Notes: generated by a model not told the origin, from the sequence alone. Positions 25,725 through 38,468 are shown, counted from the stretch's first letter. The stretch is 64,000 nucleotides of DNA from Pratylenchus scribneri (GCA_030063045.1 JAQSEB010000004.1:3410001-3474000); one strand, 5' to 3'. Numbers and translations are program-made.

Positions 25725-27262
25725 ATGTCATTGGCCAATATTTCGACATTGAATGAAGGTAAATATGAAAATTTAATATCCATTTCTCACCTTCTTTTAA
25801 TTAGTGCCGCCTTCAACATTACGGCCAAAATGTAGTCGATTTGAATATGAATTGATTTCCCAACTGAAATTAGCCGATTTGCCTCTATTCTGCCAACAAA
25901 ATGGCCTCATCCTTGGAAGACGCTACGATAGTGGGAATGTTTCATTGAGATGTAAATATCAAAGTGAGGGATGCCCTTATTTGGCATATTTCGCCTGCCA
26001 ATTCGATGCCATTTACGGAATCAAAAGTCGTCCACACAATCACCAAAATATTGGCAATTTGGAGAAGAATAAACAAAAATTGAAGCCTAAAATTTGTTTG
26101 TTCTGATATATTTTATTTTGACATCTATTTCCTCCCTTTTCCATTTATTAGTGCCGCCGTCAATATTTCGGCCAAAAGGAAGTCCATTGGAATATGAATT
26201 TATTTCCAACATGACTTTAGCGGATTTGCCTTTATTCTGCCAACAAAATGGATTCACCATTTCGGATCGTTACCAAAGTGGGAATATTTCATTGAGATGC
26301 AAACATTCTCGGAAGAGTGGATGCCTTTATATGGCATATTTCGTCAGCCAATTCGATGCCATTTACGGAAGTAAATGCCGTCAGCACAATCATCGCATTA
26401 TTGGCAATTTGGCCAAGAATAGACAAACATTGAAGCCTAAATTTGGTCTGTTTGATAAATTTAATGAAAAATAATTTTTCCATATAGCAAAGAAGGCCAA
26501 AATCGACACCGACGAAACCAACAATTGGCGCTATATTTCCCATGTGAAAAGCAGAAAAGAAATTGATGAAATTAGCCAAAGATTTGGACTTAATCGTGCT
26601 ATTTTACAGGCCAAGTGCCAAAAATTTGAGTGCAAACAACACACAAAATATCGAAAAACAAAAGGAAGAACAAAATTGGCGGATTGTGGAATGAGAGGAA
26701 TTTTGTTGAACTCAAATTTACACTTTTATTTGATTGGAAAACACAACTACCACTGCAATTGGGCAAATGAAAAAGATGAAGAAATTGAAGTGAATGAATT
26801 GGAAGAAACAAATGAAAGTGGGCATTTTATAGTGAAATGAAAAATTAAAAATTAAATTTGAATTAAGAAAATGTAAATAACATTGCTGATGAATTCGATG
26901 AAGATAAGGAAGAAGAGGATGATGAAGAGGATCAAGCCGACAGCCGTTCTTATTTAGGTTTTGAAGAAATGGATGAGGAACACAGAAGTGAAAGTGAGGA
27001 AGATGAACCGGACTATATGGACAAAAATGGCAAAATCTGGACATTTTTTGCCAACATTCAAAGCGAAGAGGAATTGGAACAAACTTGCTATAAAAATGGC
27101 TTAACAAAAGGCAAAACAAATAACAAAACAATTAATTATGTTTGCACGGCTAGATGGTCAAAAAATTGCCAATTCCGTGGAATATTTATCAAAACTAATT
27201 CCTGTCTTTACGTCGCCAATTGCCACAATCATCATTTGGCCAATTCATCAGGCAAAAAGTGA
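25725..27262 (+). CDS. Multi-zinc-finger (FLYWCH/WRKY-GCM1-like) protein with duplicated exon
   Basis: Short first exon MSLANISTLNE, then four zinc-binding modules of C-x-C...H-x-H type. Module 1: LRCKYQSEGCPYLAYF with PHNHQNIGN. Module 2: LRCKHSRKSGCLYMAYF with QHNHRIIGN. Module 3: CKQHTKYRK, CGMRGILL and GKHNYHCN. Module 4, after an acidic linker of Asp/Glu: VCTARWSKNCQFRGIF with NCHNHHLAN. Modules 1 and 2 sit on exons 25805-26095 and 26152-26445, of 291 and 294 bases, both phase 1, and are about two thirds identical by eye. All later joins keep frame. The pattern fits DNA-binding FLYWCH or mutator-transposase-derived fingers. Probably nuclear; target unknown. The first copy's intron begins inside a frame that would otherwise stop at 26105. 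Confidence 0.75.
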
Positions 27263-27779
27263 GTTGGAAAAATATTAATTAATTAATTAATTAATTAATT
27301 AATTAATTAAATTATATTATTAAGGACAAAATTAATGCAAATTTTCATTTTCACATTTAATTAAATCAATATTGGTATACGATATCGATATTAATAAAAT
27401 AAAAATAAAAATTTGGCATAATGTTATATATTTATATATTTTTTAATTTGCATTTTTTATAGATAACAGCAGACAGCGAAACAAATGAAGAATGAAATGA
27501 AGCCAGCCCAGCCAGCCATAATCCCATAATTAAATTAGCAAAGGTGTTAAAATCGAGATTGATTGAATTAAAGATGGAATGCATGATGATATTTGATATG
27601 ATTATGAATTATTCAAGATATTTTTAAATTAATAAAATTTATTAAAATTGATTATTTCTTTAATTTAAGCATCAAATTGTCTTAACAATTTTTAAATATT
27701 TTAAATTTTTTTCGTCATAATTTTGAACTCCACCATCAAGTGCCAGTTTTAAATTCCTTAATCTTCTTTACAATTTGAA
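27263..27779. other. Intergenic with TTAA microsatellite
   Basis: Spacer between two related zinc-finger genes on the same strand. No gene seen. Confidence 0.55.
27277..27311. repeat. (TTAA)n microsatellite
   Basis: About eight perfect ATTA/TTAA units in a row just after the stop codon of the upstream gene. Confidence 0.9.
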
Positions 27780-29142
27780 ATGAAGCGACAATGGATCGGA
27801 AGGGAAATTGACGGCGATGAGAATGATGACCCAGATCCGGGACCATCGACACGAGCACACGGTTATTTTTACTGATTAAATTAAAATGAAAATTAATTAA
27901 TTTAGCCAAACGCGGAAGAAAACCTAAATTGCCACTGTCACCGAAGAAGTCATCATCAAAAAGGCGTATCAAATTCACAGAAGGTTTGAATACTTCACAA
28001 GGTTTTTTGAATGTTTTTGCGAAAAATAATAAAATTAAAAATATTAGGACCAATGGACCATTGGCTGCTAAGGAAAATGAAATCAATTGTTGACTTAAAG
28101 GGTAATATTATAGATGGCAATAAATTATATAAAAAGCTCAAAATAATTTATTTCAGAAGAAATTATCGAGGACATTTTGAATCCGCCGCCAGAAGAATTA
28201 CCAAATATTACGGCAAATAATTCATTCAACGGAACAAATGAATCCGAAGAAACTATCAAAGACAACGAAGGAAAAGAGAATAATATTGAAATGGAAATTG
28301 TTGAAATTGGTCAACCGGATGAGAACATGGAAATCGATGAAGGTCAAGAAAAAGCAAAGGAAAAAGTGAACAAACGAAAGGAAAATGTAAGCGGAGAAAA
28401 ACTTATTTTTATTAAAATTTACCAAATAGGGACCACCGGCGCAAATCTACACTGACCGTGAAGGGAATGAATGGACATTGCTGGGCCCATCCGGATATTT
28501 GCAAGTTCATTATCCACTGCTTGGAATGGAGAAATGCTTCGAAACACCAAAGTCAACAATTTACAAATGCGTTCATCGTTACCAACAAAAATGCCCTCAT
28601 TTGATGCTAATGCTCAAAAAGAAGAAACTTTTCTATCAAAGGTTCAAAAAAAATTTTAAAAAAATATTAAAATTTTAATTTAATTAAAGATTTGAGCATT
28701 CCCATCAAATGGAAACGACCCTGACGGATTTGCTTAGAGGGAAAACGCCAAGTCCGAAGAAAGTGGGACCGGATGTGGATTTGGTGAACAAAATGGAATT
28801 AGATCGATGGAAATGCATTGATCCGGTAAAATTGGGGGGAATAATTAATTGAAAAATGAATTTAAATAGGCAATTGCAAGCGAAGAAAAATTGGAACAAA
28901 TAATCAGAGACCAAGGGATGAAAAGGGCAGGGCCACCGAATGAAATTTTCCAAAAATTTGTTTGCAAAGAGGGCCGATGCGGTTTCAAAATGCGATGGCT
29001 GAAGAGACGTTCCGAACTTTGGTCAATTGGCGAACATAATCGACATCCACGGATCGTCCAAAGGAAATTGAAAAGGAAGAAGAAGAGGGAGGATAAATGG
29101 CCAGCGGAGAAACGTAAATTGGCCAAAAGCTATAGTGGATAA
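27780..29142 (+). CDS. Zinc-finger protein with AT-hook-like motif, related to upstream gene
   Basis: Starts MKRQWIGREIDGDENDDPDP. An AT-hook-like stretch, HAKRGRKPKLPLSPKK, follows at about residue 27. Then comes a long acidic region (NEENIEMEIVEIG-type, DENMEIDEGQEKAKEK). Two finger-like modules follow. The first: YKCVHRYQQKCPHLMLMLKK with FEHSHQME. The second: FVCKEGRCGFKMRWLKRR with GEHNRHPR. The Cys spacing (C-x6-C, C-x4-C) and the closing H-x-H or H-x2-H match the module type in the gene 0.5 kb upstream, as do the conserved WTLLGPSGY-like lead-in strands. The C-terminus is very basic (KRKKKREDKW), fitting nuclear DNA binding. Exons join in frame using sites at 27861, 27990, 28100 and 28386. 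Function is inferred only from these motifs. Confidence 0.7.
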
Positions 29143-29713
29143 AAGGAAAGAAGGAATTGATGGGAATGGATGGAATTAATGTACTATTTTGCATTATGAT
29201 GATTATTTGATGATACATTTCATTTATGGATGTCCTACTTCTACTTAATTTGCCAATTATCATCAATTCAATTTTTGTATTTTTTGGACATTTGAATAAA
29301 ATTGGATATGGGTGAAAAATTGATAGATTCATTATTTATTAATAAAGCAAAATATAATAAAATTAATTCATTAAATTAAATAAATTAATTCTTAAAAAAA
29401 AATTCGGGAATTCCCCAAAATAAAAAACATTTTTAATTCCAAAATATTTGTCCTCTATTTTCATTTGACCTTTGATTAATATTTTGTTTGTCTCATTTTC
29501 CCCAATTCTCCTTCGACCAATTCAGAAAAGACAATTGGCTGTCAATTAAATAATTGAAACTGCACTGATTGTTGCGCAAACTTTGATCAAAAATGGAGAT
29601 TATTGATCAAATAAATAACAAAAATCGAGAAAATGATCAACGAATTATTCCCATTTTAACCGAATAATATTATTGTTAATATTTTTAATAAATTCGGCAG
29701 GAATAATACGAAA
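29143..29713. other. Intergenic, AT-rich
   Basis: No gene seen. AATTCGGCAG lies about 12 bases before the bestrophin ATG and could be a spliced-leader acceptor. Confidence 0.5.
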
Positions 29714-32063
29714 ATGACTGTTTCCTACAATCAGGATATAATCAATTCCCAAACTTTATTTTTGCGAATTATTTTCCGATGGAGGGGTTCCCTTTGGAAA
29801 TCCGTAAATATCCGATTTGGAATCCAATCCTTTTTTTCCATTCATTTCCAGGTTGCCTATGAGGTCATCCTTTGGACCATTGCCTATTATTCCATTTTGT
29901 TGGTCTATCGTTTTATGTTGCCTCCAAAATGGCAAATCGAATTTGAGCACATTGCAAAGTGCTCTCCATCCCTCAATTTTATTTAATTTTAATTAATTTT
30001 GCACAGATATACAGACTCAAAAATGGATTATTTGCCTTTGACTTTTATGCTGGGTGTTCCTTTTCTCTAAATTCAATAGAAAAATAAAATATTTTAAAGG
30101 TTTCTTCGTCACATTTGTCGTTTATAGGTGAATTTAGGGCCAATTTTTATTCCCCAAAACACATTTAATTATTTTTCGATGGAAACAAATATTCGCCAAC
30201 ATTGGTTTCGTTGATGGTTTTGCCTTCTTCATTAGCACATTCATTCGTGGAGTGGACCCAGAATCGAGGATGATTCGAAGGAATCTTGTTCGGCAAGCAA
30301 AAATTGATCCAAATTAAATTCTAACAATTTATTTAGTTATTTATGTTTAACCCAAGTTGGTTTTGCGGGATATTTCCATCAGAGTTCGAAAAAGATTCCC
30401 CACAATGGAATCATTGGTCGATGCTGGATATTTACAAGTGGGAATGGGAATAAAAAAATGTGTGAAAATGCCCATTAATTTCCCCCAAAGTCACATGAAC
30501 AAATTTTGATGGAAATGAATGAGAATGGATTCCCAAAATATTGGATGCCAATTCATTGGATTTTCAACATTTGCCATGATTTACATGGACGAAATCGAAT
30601 TTCTGGGGCATCCTATGATAATATTCTACAGGAAACCAAAAAATTCAGAGAGGTCCGTGCCAATGCGAAATTAATATAATTTTTATTCCCAACAGCAACT
30701 TCAAACACTAATGAATTACGATTGGGTGCCAGTCCCTTTGGGTGGGTGATAAAATGGATAAATATTCAATTTGAATTGAATATAGCAAAATATTACCCAA
30801 AAATATGTTTTTTCAGCGTATCCCCAAGTAATTTGTTTGGCCACTCGAATTTATTTTCTTCTTTGCCTTTTTGGCCGTCAATTTCGAATCCACGAACAAG
30901 TGGATTCCCATTTTTATGTGGAATATTATTTTCCCATGATGACCGTTCTCCAATTGATTTGCCTGATGGGATGGCTGAAAGTGGCCGAAGCATTGCTGAA
31001 TCCAATGGGCGACGATGATGACGATTATGAATGTTAATATTTGGAGGAGGGGGGATATTGCTATGAGAATATTAGTGAATTAGCTGAAAAAAATTTAAAA
31101 AACATTGAATAAATGTCGAATTAATATTAAAAGGCAATTTTATAATCGATCGGAACATTGCCATTGGGATGACAATGGTGGATGAATGCCATGGCCAAAT
31201 GCCGAAACAAATGCCGGACACAATTGGGTTGGAGGGCGAAAAGGCAATGTATTCGGAGAAGAGTGTGGTCAGCATTTTAGATTAATTTAATTAATTCCAA
31301 ATTAAATTCACCCAGAATGATACCCAAAATCCGTTGGTTGGTTCGGCAACATTGGTTGACCATGATGATTTGCCAGCCGAAGGGGAACATGTGAAAATGA
31401 TTGAACGAAAGCCGACAATAATCCCTGGTTGGGTGGGGGTAATGCACAAAATTGGAACATTTATTTGCGCAGAAATTTTGACGGAACGGAAAAAGAGTCG
31501 ATTGAGCCGAGTTTGGAGTCGAGCCAAAAGAAGACGCAGTTCGGAACCAATTCAAATGAGGCATCAAATTCATCCTTCGCCAACAAATGTGGCTAATAAT
31601 ATTTGGGAATAAATATTTCTTATTCAAATCAGTTAAAATCGACGACTATGGCCGATTTTGGTGGATTGCGTTTTGCTTGCAGCGAAGGCGGAAATGAATT
31701 GAGGGATGGGCTGAGAGGGGCCAAAAAAATTAGTGAAATATTCCCAAATAAAAGTGATCAAAAAGGTAAAATAAATTTATTCAATTTTAATATTTTGTTC
31801 ATCAGCCAATTTTCAAATGGCCAATTCTCCCGAAAATTCACCAAAATTGACCCAAAATGACCAAAATTGGCCACAACATTTGGAAAGAGTTAAATTTTAA
31901 TTTATATATTTAATTAAAATTTGGATGAATTCAGGTTAGTGAGGAGGAAGATGGAAGCATAAGCACATTGAACAGTTTGGAAATGGCAGAATTGGGACTG
32001 GATCCGGAGGAATTCGGCAGTAAAAAAGGAAGACGAAGAAAGGAAGGAAAAGCGGCAAAATAA
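29714..32063 (+). CDS. Bestrophin anion channel
   Basis: Calcium-regulated chloride/bicarbonate channel of the plasma membrane, a pentamer in characterised members. The start [20 protein letters not shown] and [11 protein letters not shown] match the family N-terminus. Next come helix [20 protein letters not shown], the neck segment [36 protein letters not shown], and the signature [29 protein letters not shown] precedes the last helices. The calcium-clasp acidic run is present as [17 protein letters not shown], closely matching the family EDDDDFE-x-N-x-LIDRN. The C-terminal tail (about 250 residues over exons 31310-32063) is charged and unconserved, ending [14 protein letters not shown]. Nematodes have many bestrophins, so orthology is not assigned. 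Confidence 0.93.
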
Positions 32064-32381
32064 AATTGTTGAAAATGAATGAAAACATTTAACTAAGAAA
32101 TTGATCAAAATTAATCAAACCTGATTATAATTTAACTTAAATTTATAATTTAAAACATAATAAATAATATTATTAATTTAATTATATTTTCCCGAATATG
32201 TCCCTTTGTTTTCTACAATTTGGGGTCATCTTTCCGCCCATTATTTGCTTTTCCTTTCATTTCCTCCATTTACCTTTTTTTGTTTGTTTTTCCCAGTCCT
32301 CATTTTCATTTTAACCTTCTCAAGAAGGTCAATTTGACCTCAAATTTAATACCTTCATTTTTCCCATTCCTTTCCAATAAA
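32064..32381. other. Intergenic, AT-rich
   Basis: No gene seen; pyrimidine-rich near its 3' end. Confidence 0.5.
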
Positions 32382-33960
32382 ATGGCCAATTATTTCCCAT
32401 TTTTATTATTTTTGGTAATTTTTCTTTTTTTTTAAATATTTTTCCTTTCCTTTTTTAGTCTTTCTTTCCAATCATTTTTTGCGATGAAATTCCTGTTCCT
32501 GAATTTCTGAATGGTGAAGATTGCGATCCAAAAGTGCATGTTGGGCTTTATCCTGTCGATTTAACAATTCTATCCTCTGAATATTTGTCTTGCAAAAAAT
32601 TTGGCAAATTTACCATTTCTTCTTGCCAATTTGGTGAAATATTCGATCCAATGAATCGAATTTGCTTTAAACCGGATTTAGAAAATCCACTCTCGTATTT
32701 AGTTTTAATGGGAGACAATAATGAGGCATTAGAATTAGAAGGAATTAATGAAACAACAACAATACAGACAAGTAATGAAGGGAATTCTGAATGAATTTAT
32801 TGGCCAAATTTAGCGATTCAATCGACAAATTCACCGAATGTCTCATCAACGACGGTACAATTAATAATTTTTAAAGAAGAGGGAAGCGTTGAAGAAAAGA
32901 AGCAAAATGGATGGGAAAAATTGGTAATGAATGATGAAACAAATGAAATTGGCACGGCATTAAAAGTGGAAAAGAATGTGGATTTGACTACGTTAAAGGT
33001 GAATGCGGATTCTGGAAAAGGAAACGGTATAAAATGGAAATAAAATTCAGAATAAAAAATGGAAAAATTAAAGGTATTCCAAAAATTGATAGAAATAATG
33101 AATTGGTGAAGAAAAATACAAACAAAAAAGGAAAAGTGGGAATGCAAAAAATTGAAGCAGAAAAGATTGAAGAAGAGGAGGAAAAACAATTGAAACAACA
33201 ATTTGGAATAAAGGAGAATATGGATGGATTACCGGATGAACATTATTCAGCAGAGGAAAGGGAAGAAGAAGGCACAAACAAAACAAATTCAACAGAAATT
33301 TTAATTGCCTCCAATGAATTGGCAATGAAAGGTCATCAAAAGTTCGATCTAATTGAAGGTTTCAAACCATTTTTGAAATCAAATTCAAAATTAATTTGCA
33401 GTTTCCCCTTGTGCCGATGGTTCACCACCTTTTATGGAGAATAATGGCAATCCACATTTTTGTAGGCCCGACGATGGCCACAATCCATTCAGCTCATTTT
33501 CGTGTCCTATCCTTTACAAATGTGAGCCAACCAATAATAAATTTGACCAAAATCAATTATTCCATTGTTGCCATCAAAATAATCAACAAATTGGAATTCA
33601 GCCATGGAAATGGGCGGAGGAATTCATCGATGATTTCGATGGATATTTGGTTGGTCAATTTGCCCTAATAAAGCATTATTTCTGCATTCCCACAAAAAGG
33701 GTCAACAATATTCATTTTGCTCCACTCCCGGCTATTCCCCAATATCTTTGAATGGCCATCCAATATTTTGTTCACCGTATCCCAATTATCCAATGACCAA
33801 TTGCCCAAAACTTTCTCAATGTCAATACAGCCAAATTCTTTCCAAATTTATTTGTTGCCAATCGGACATTTGGCGAGAAATGATCGCAAAAATTAAAAGA
33901 AATTTGGAATCGTTCAAAAAGAGGACAAGAAAAAATGGACAAATAAATTCGAATTTATGA
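32382..33960 (+). CDS. Secreted protein with chitin-binding-like and lustrin Cys-rich domains
   Basis: Signal peptide MANYFPFLLFLSFFPIIFC across the first intron. A first Cys-rich block (CDPKVHVGLYPVDLT, LSCKKFGKFTISSCQFGEIF and NRICF) resembles a peritrophin-A chitin-binding domain. A long Lys/Glu-rich low-complexity middle follows. Then two lustrin-type Cys domains. The first: CADGSPPFMENNGNPHFC, SCPILYKCEP and LFHCCHQ. The second: ICPNKALFLHSHKKGQQYSF, CSTPGYSPISLNGHPIFC, NCPKLSQCQY and FICCQSD. The two lustrin domains are in different frames with no convincing intron between about 33610 and 33660, which suggests a small indel. A second awkward join is near 33030. Likely extracellular, cuticle or gut lining; exact role unknown. 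Confidence 0.65.
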
Positions 33961-35346
33961 ATAAACAAATAAATGAATTGGCCATTTATGAATTCAATTG
34001 GCCATCATCCCTAAATCAACAATATTTGTGCCTCTGGCAAATTGCTCCTCTCCTAAATAATTTCTATAAATTTGTTTATATTATTTTAAATCAAAATTAT
34101 TTTTGTGGATTTTAATTTTTACTGATTTTTGAACTAAACGGCCGTGCATTGATTTTAGAATATTCGGGGGAATACAGTTGAGGTGAGGCTGAGCGCAAGA
34201 CAAGACAATTTCCATTTTGGGAGAACCATTTAACTGGGGAGTAGGGTGGGCCCGTAGAGGTCTGACAGTGGATCTGATCGAGATATTGGCCAAGAGTTTC
34301 GGCCGAGATCTAGGAAGTCTTGGAGAGAGTCTAGGTCATCCGACCTCTAAGTTGTGGGAGCGGGACAGACAAATAAGTTGGCAATCAATTGAAGTGAATA
34401 CTTAATATAAAGTTTCATCTTTCATAAATTGGAGGAATTGAACGAATATCGGGTATCCAATTAATGCCAAAGAAAATTGGGGAATTTTTGAATGAAAATG
34501 GACATGAAAATATTGCCAAAATCAGCAATAGAATGAGAACATGGAGGAGAATATTTAAAAGAATTTAAAATGCAAAAATTGAGTTGGATACGGGACACTA
34601 ATTGGTAGAGGATGAAAAAAAGAAAGAAATATATTTGGAACTATATTTATTGTTGAAAAAACAAAAAAGGAATTGATAAATTTATTAAATTTTTTAGTCG
34701 AACTGATACTGATCAAATTGAATCCCGAATTTCGCATGGAATATTTTTGAATACAATTGAACCGGATTCCCATTAAAATGGATGTTTTTCTCATCAGTTA
34801 ATTTTTATTGCTTTCTTCTTTTGAATGAGTGTTGACTTTCTCACTTTTATTACTCTCATCAACAAACATCTTCAAGATCCTTGAAGGGTCAATTGTTACT
34901 ATGATAAGAAATTTTAAATATTATTTAATTTTGATAAAATAAATTATCCTTTTGATGACTTCGACCTTTCCAAATCAAAATTGGGTGTTTTGTTCTGTTG
35001 ATGGTTGGGTGTTAGCAATTAGTATTGAGATGGACGGAAGGGTATTTCGACTAATTTTGTCCCTTTCACTTTTATTTTTATCTTACTTTTTGCCTTTTCC
35101 GGGTATTTTTGGTTTGTCATTTACTCTTTTTAAGTAAGCCACATCCTACTATTACCGCCATTTACATGCAAAGGGATTAGACCAAAAATAGATTATAATT
35201 GGCGAGAAAACTGAGTGAAATTGAGTAGCCAAAAGTCATCTGATTCCATTCAATTGGATTGATTTCACCTCAAATTGACTTATTTTCATTAAAATTGATA
35301 AAAACTCATTTTATGTACTTTTAACCTGCAATATATTTAATTAAAA
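33961..35346. other. Intergenic with an unexplained GC-richer island
   Basis: About 34140-34390 is distinctly richer in G and C than its surroundings and carries AGAGGTC and GACCTCT as a possible stem about 80 bases apart. A frame at about 34430-34571 ending MRTWRRIFKRI could be an exon. Neither is identified. The rest is AT-rich. Confidence 0.4.
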
Positions 35347-38119
35347 ATGATTATTCCCGGCGATTCATCTTCAAATTCATCCAATTCTACGGAAGAAATT
35401 CATTTCCAAGTTTGATTCCTCAAAGCAACAAAAATTCATCTTCCCAAAATTTTAGTTGATTCAATTCAATTGGGAGGATGTGGAAACGCCTTATATGGTG
35501 GCCTCTTGGTTATTGTTGGCCAGCATTGCCAAAATATGTATTTTTTATTCAAAAATTAATTAATTTATTCCCAAAAAGTATTTCATGTGAACAAAAAATT
35601 TGGGGAAACGGTACCGGATTCAGCATTGCTAATTTTCCTTGGATTTGCCGTCGGCGGTTTTTTCCGACTTTTCAATGTTGACCATCGAATTTATATGCTC
35701 CAATCCCACACATTCTTCTATTATTTACTTCCTCCAATTATTTTTGATGCTGGTAATAATAAATAATCCTTTTTTGCTATATTTCCCAAAGGTTTTTTCA
35801 TGCCAAATCGACTTTTATTCGACAATTTCGATTCTGTCCTTCTTTTTGCCTTTGTCGGCACAATTTGGAATACTTTTTCCATTGGCATGTGCCCAAAATC
35901 CATCCAAAATTATTCATCAATTTTACAGGCTTTTCCCTACTTTGGCTTGCCCAAATTGGCTGCTTTTCTATTCAATTTTCTCAATTCCAAATTCTTCTTT
36001 TTGCCTCCTTAATTTCCGCCGTCGATCCGGTTGCGGTGATCGCCGTTTTCGAGGAAATTCACATAAATGAATTTTTATTCATCAATGTTTTTGGTGAGGC
36101 CCTTTTCAATGATGGCGTCAGTGTGGTTTGTCTTAATTTAAAATATTTTCCATTATCCCCTAATTCCAAAGGTCCTTTACAAAATGTTCAGTGAATTCAT
36201 TTTGATTGGCCCAACCAATGTGGACGCTTTCGACTATTTTCAGGCCATTCTCTCATTTATGCTAATTGCACTTGGTGGCGTCATAATTGGCATTATTTTT
36301 GCCATTTTTGCTTGCATTTTAACAAAGTTACAAAGGAATGAAATATTCTTTTTATTTCATTTACCCCAAAGGCATACTCAACATTTACGTGTCCTGGCCC
36401 CTGTCTTCATTTTCGTCCTCCCCTATATGTCCTATATGACTGCCGAATTGTTTGGCTTTTCCTCAATTTTGGCGTAAATTTATTCTGATAAATTACCTCA
36501 ATAAAATCTACATTTTAGTATAATTGCTTGTGGCATTTTCATGAAACAATATGTGAAGGGCAATTTGACCCATGATGCTTACAGTTCCGTAAAATATTTC
36601 GTCAAAATGTTGGCCCAAAGCAGTGAAACTGTGATTTTTATGTTCCTTGGGCTTTCCATCTTTTCCGGTGACCTCGTTTGGGATTGGCCATTTGTCATTG
36701 CCACCATCGCATTTTGCCTTCTCTATCGCGTCATTGGTGTGCCAATTCCCAATTTATTTTCATTTAAATATTCCAAAAGGTGTTGTCATCCAATGTGCGG
36801 TTTTAAACCGTTTCCGTAGCAAACATTTCTCGTTCACCGACCAATTTGTTCTCTCCTACGGAGGCCTTCGAGGGGCAATTGCCTTTGGATTGGTCATTTC
36901 CACCATTCAATTCCCTGCCCGTCAAATGTTCATCACAACCACTTTGGCCGTTATATTCTTCACTGTTTTTGTCCAAGGAATCACAATTCGACCCCTGCTA
37001 TTTTGGTTGAAGGTGGAAAAGCAGGAAATAGTTGAAGAAAAAGTGGAATTGATGAGCGAGAAAATATTCGCCAAGGTCAATAATAATTTAATTAACTTAA
37101 ATTAAATTGTGTGTTTTATAGTTTTGGGATTATACAATGGCGGGAGTTGAGGAAATTGCCGGACAAAGGGGAAAAAATTATCAAAGGGATACTTTTGAAA
37201 GATTCAATGCAAAAATATTGAAACCGGCATTAATGCGCGGGGAAGAGAGGAAGCCATTCGATGCTTCCACAATAATTCGGGCATACACAAAAATTACACT
37301 TCAAGAAGCAATCAAATTGGCACAAAGCAGCACAAAAATGGCAAAGTGATTAAATTTGGGGGAAAATATAAATAAAATCGATGAATTTAAAAGGAAAACG
37401 AATAAAATAACTCGGGTAAAAAGTCAAACATATTTGCCAACAATTATGAGGACAATGAGCCGAGGAGGTGCCGATCAACAGCCGGCAGAAGATTTTGATA
37501 AGGCAAAATTAAAATATTTTTTGAAATAATTGTCAAATTTGGTTATTAGATTCTCTCAAATCGAGAAAATGTGGAATTCCTCTATTCTCTTTTTTCACGT
37601 TTTTTGGATCGAAAAATTAAGGAAGTTCGTGGGACAAAAGAAGGAAATGCAGAAATGGAGGATGACATCCAAGATGATGCATATTTGGGCATTGTTGCCG
37701 GGGTTACGGCCGCCAATCAGCCAAAATCGGCGACAAGGAATATAATGAGGGGATTGATGAGGGTACGAAAATAAAATATACCGTAAATTCTCTATTAGAA
37801 GCTCCGGGGCTTATAAATTTCAGAGAGCCTATTAGAGAGGGGGCTTCTAATTGAGAATGAACGGTAATTGAAATTGAATAAAATAATATTAATAATTTAG
37901 AGAGAATCGACATCCCCCGGACAACTTTGTAGTATTTATCAAAATCATCAAATAAAAAGGAATGAGCCAAGGCGTCTTTCGCACCCTTCAAATTGTTCTA
38001 CAATTGGAAAAGGAAAACAAAGAGGCGAAACAATATTCCAAATTGGGAATGGTGAAGCCAAAACAAAAATGGCCAAAAATGGAAATTATAATGGAAAGAA
38101 TGATGACAGTCCCGTTTAA
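35347..38119 (+). CDS. Na+/H+ exchanger (SLC9/NHX family)
   Basis: Electroneutral sodium/proton antiporter with about twelve helices. Exons give [49 protein letters not shown], and the ion-site block [20 protein letters not shown] with [19 protein letters not shown]. Then [34 protein letters not shown] and [16 protein letters not shown]. The cytosolic tail includes [20 protein letters not shown] and [20 protein letters not shown], typical of plasma-membrane nematode NHX proteins. The stop seen at 37347 is inside an intron that starts at GTGATT; exons on both sides join in phase. A GC-AG intron (37503-37549) follows AEDFDK. The tail ends GKNDDSPV. A small inverted-repeat element lies in the last intron. 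The ATG at 35347 is the first in frame, but a leader exon may be missing. Confidence 0.92.
37779..37866. mobile_element. 88-bp hairpin element (family 2) in the NHX intron
   Basis: Begins TACCGTAAATTCTCTATTAG and ends in the near reverse complement, finishing AATGAACGGTA. The inner parts also pair (GAAGCTCC with GGGGCTTC), so nearly the whole element can fold on itself. The TA ends suggest a TA target site. Confidence 0.75.
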
Positions 38120-38468
38120 TTAATCAACAAATTATATTAATTTATTAATTTTGTATTTTATTATATGCACATGCGTTTTTCCAAAAAAGTGCGAAAATAC
38201 CTTGTTTCGAAAAAAAGAACTTTTTAAGGAATATTATACTCGTTCTCTCATTAAAAATTAAACCAATTCCCTTTCCTTTTATTATTCCTACTGCACTTTT
38301 TTTTTTTATGGAAAATGACTGCATCGAAATAGAATAAAAAATTATAATTCAAAGAATTTATAAAATTGCTTTTTAATTTCAAAAAAGAAAAAAAACAATA
38401 TTCAATATTTAAAATTCCCAGCCGTAAATTTATGAATGGGATTTATTGGATTTGGTCAATTCATTAAA
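38120..38468. other. Convergent intergenic spacer
   Basis: Tail-to-tail gap between the exchanger and snurportin. No gene seen. Confidence 0.5.

Noticed and set aside
37347..37349. TGA as the end of the Na+/H+ exchanger
   Set aside because: An intron starting two bases before the TGA and ending TTTAAAAG joins in phase to more conserved tail sequence.
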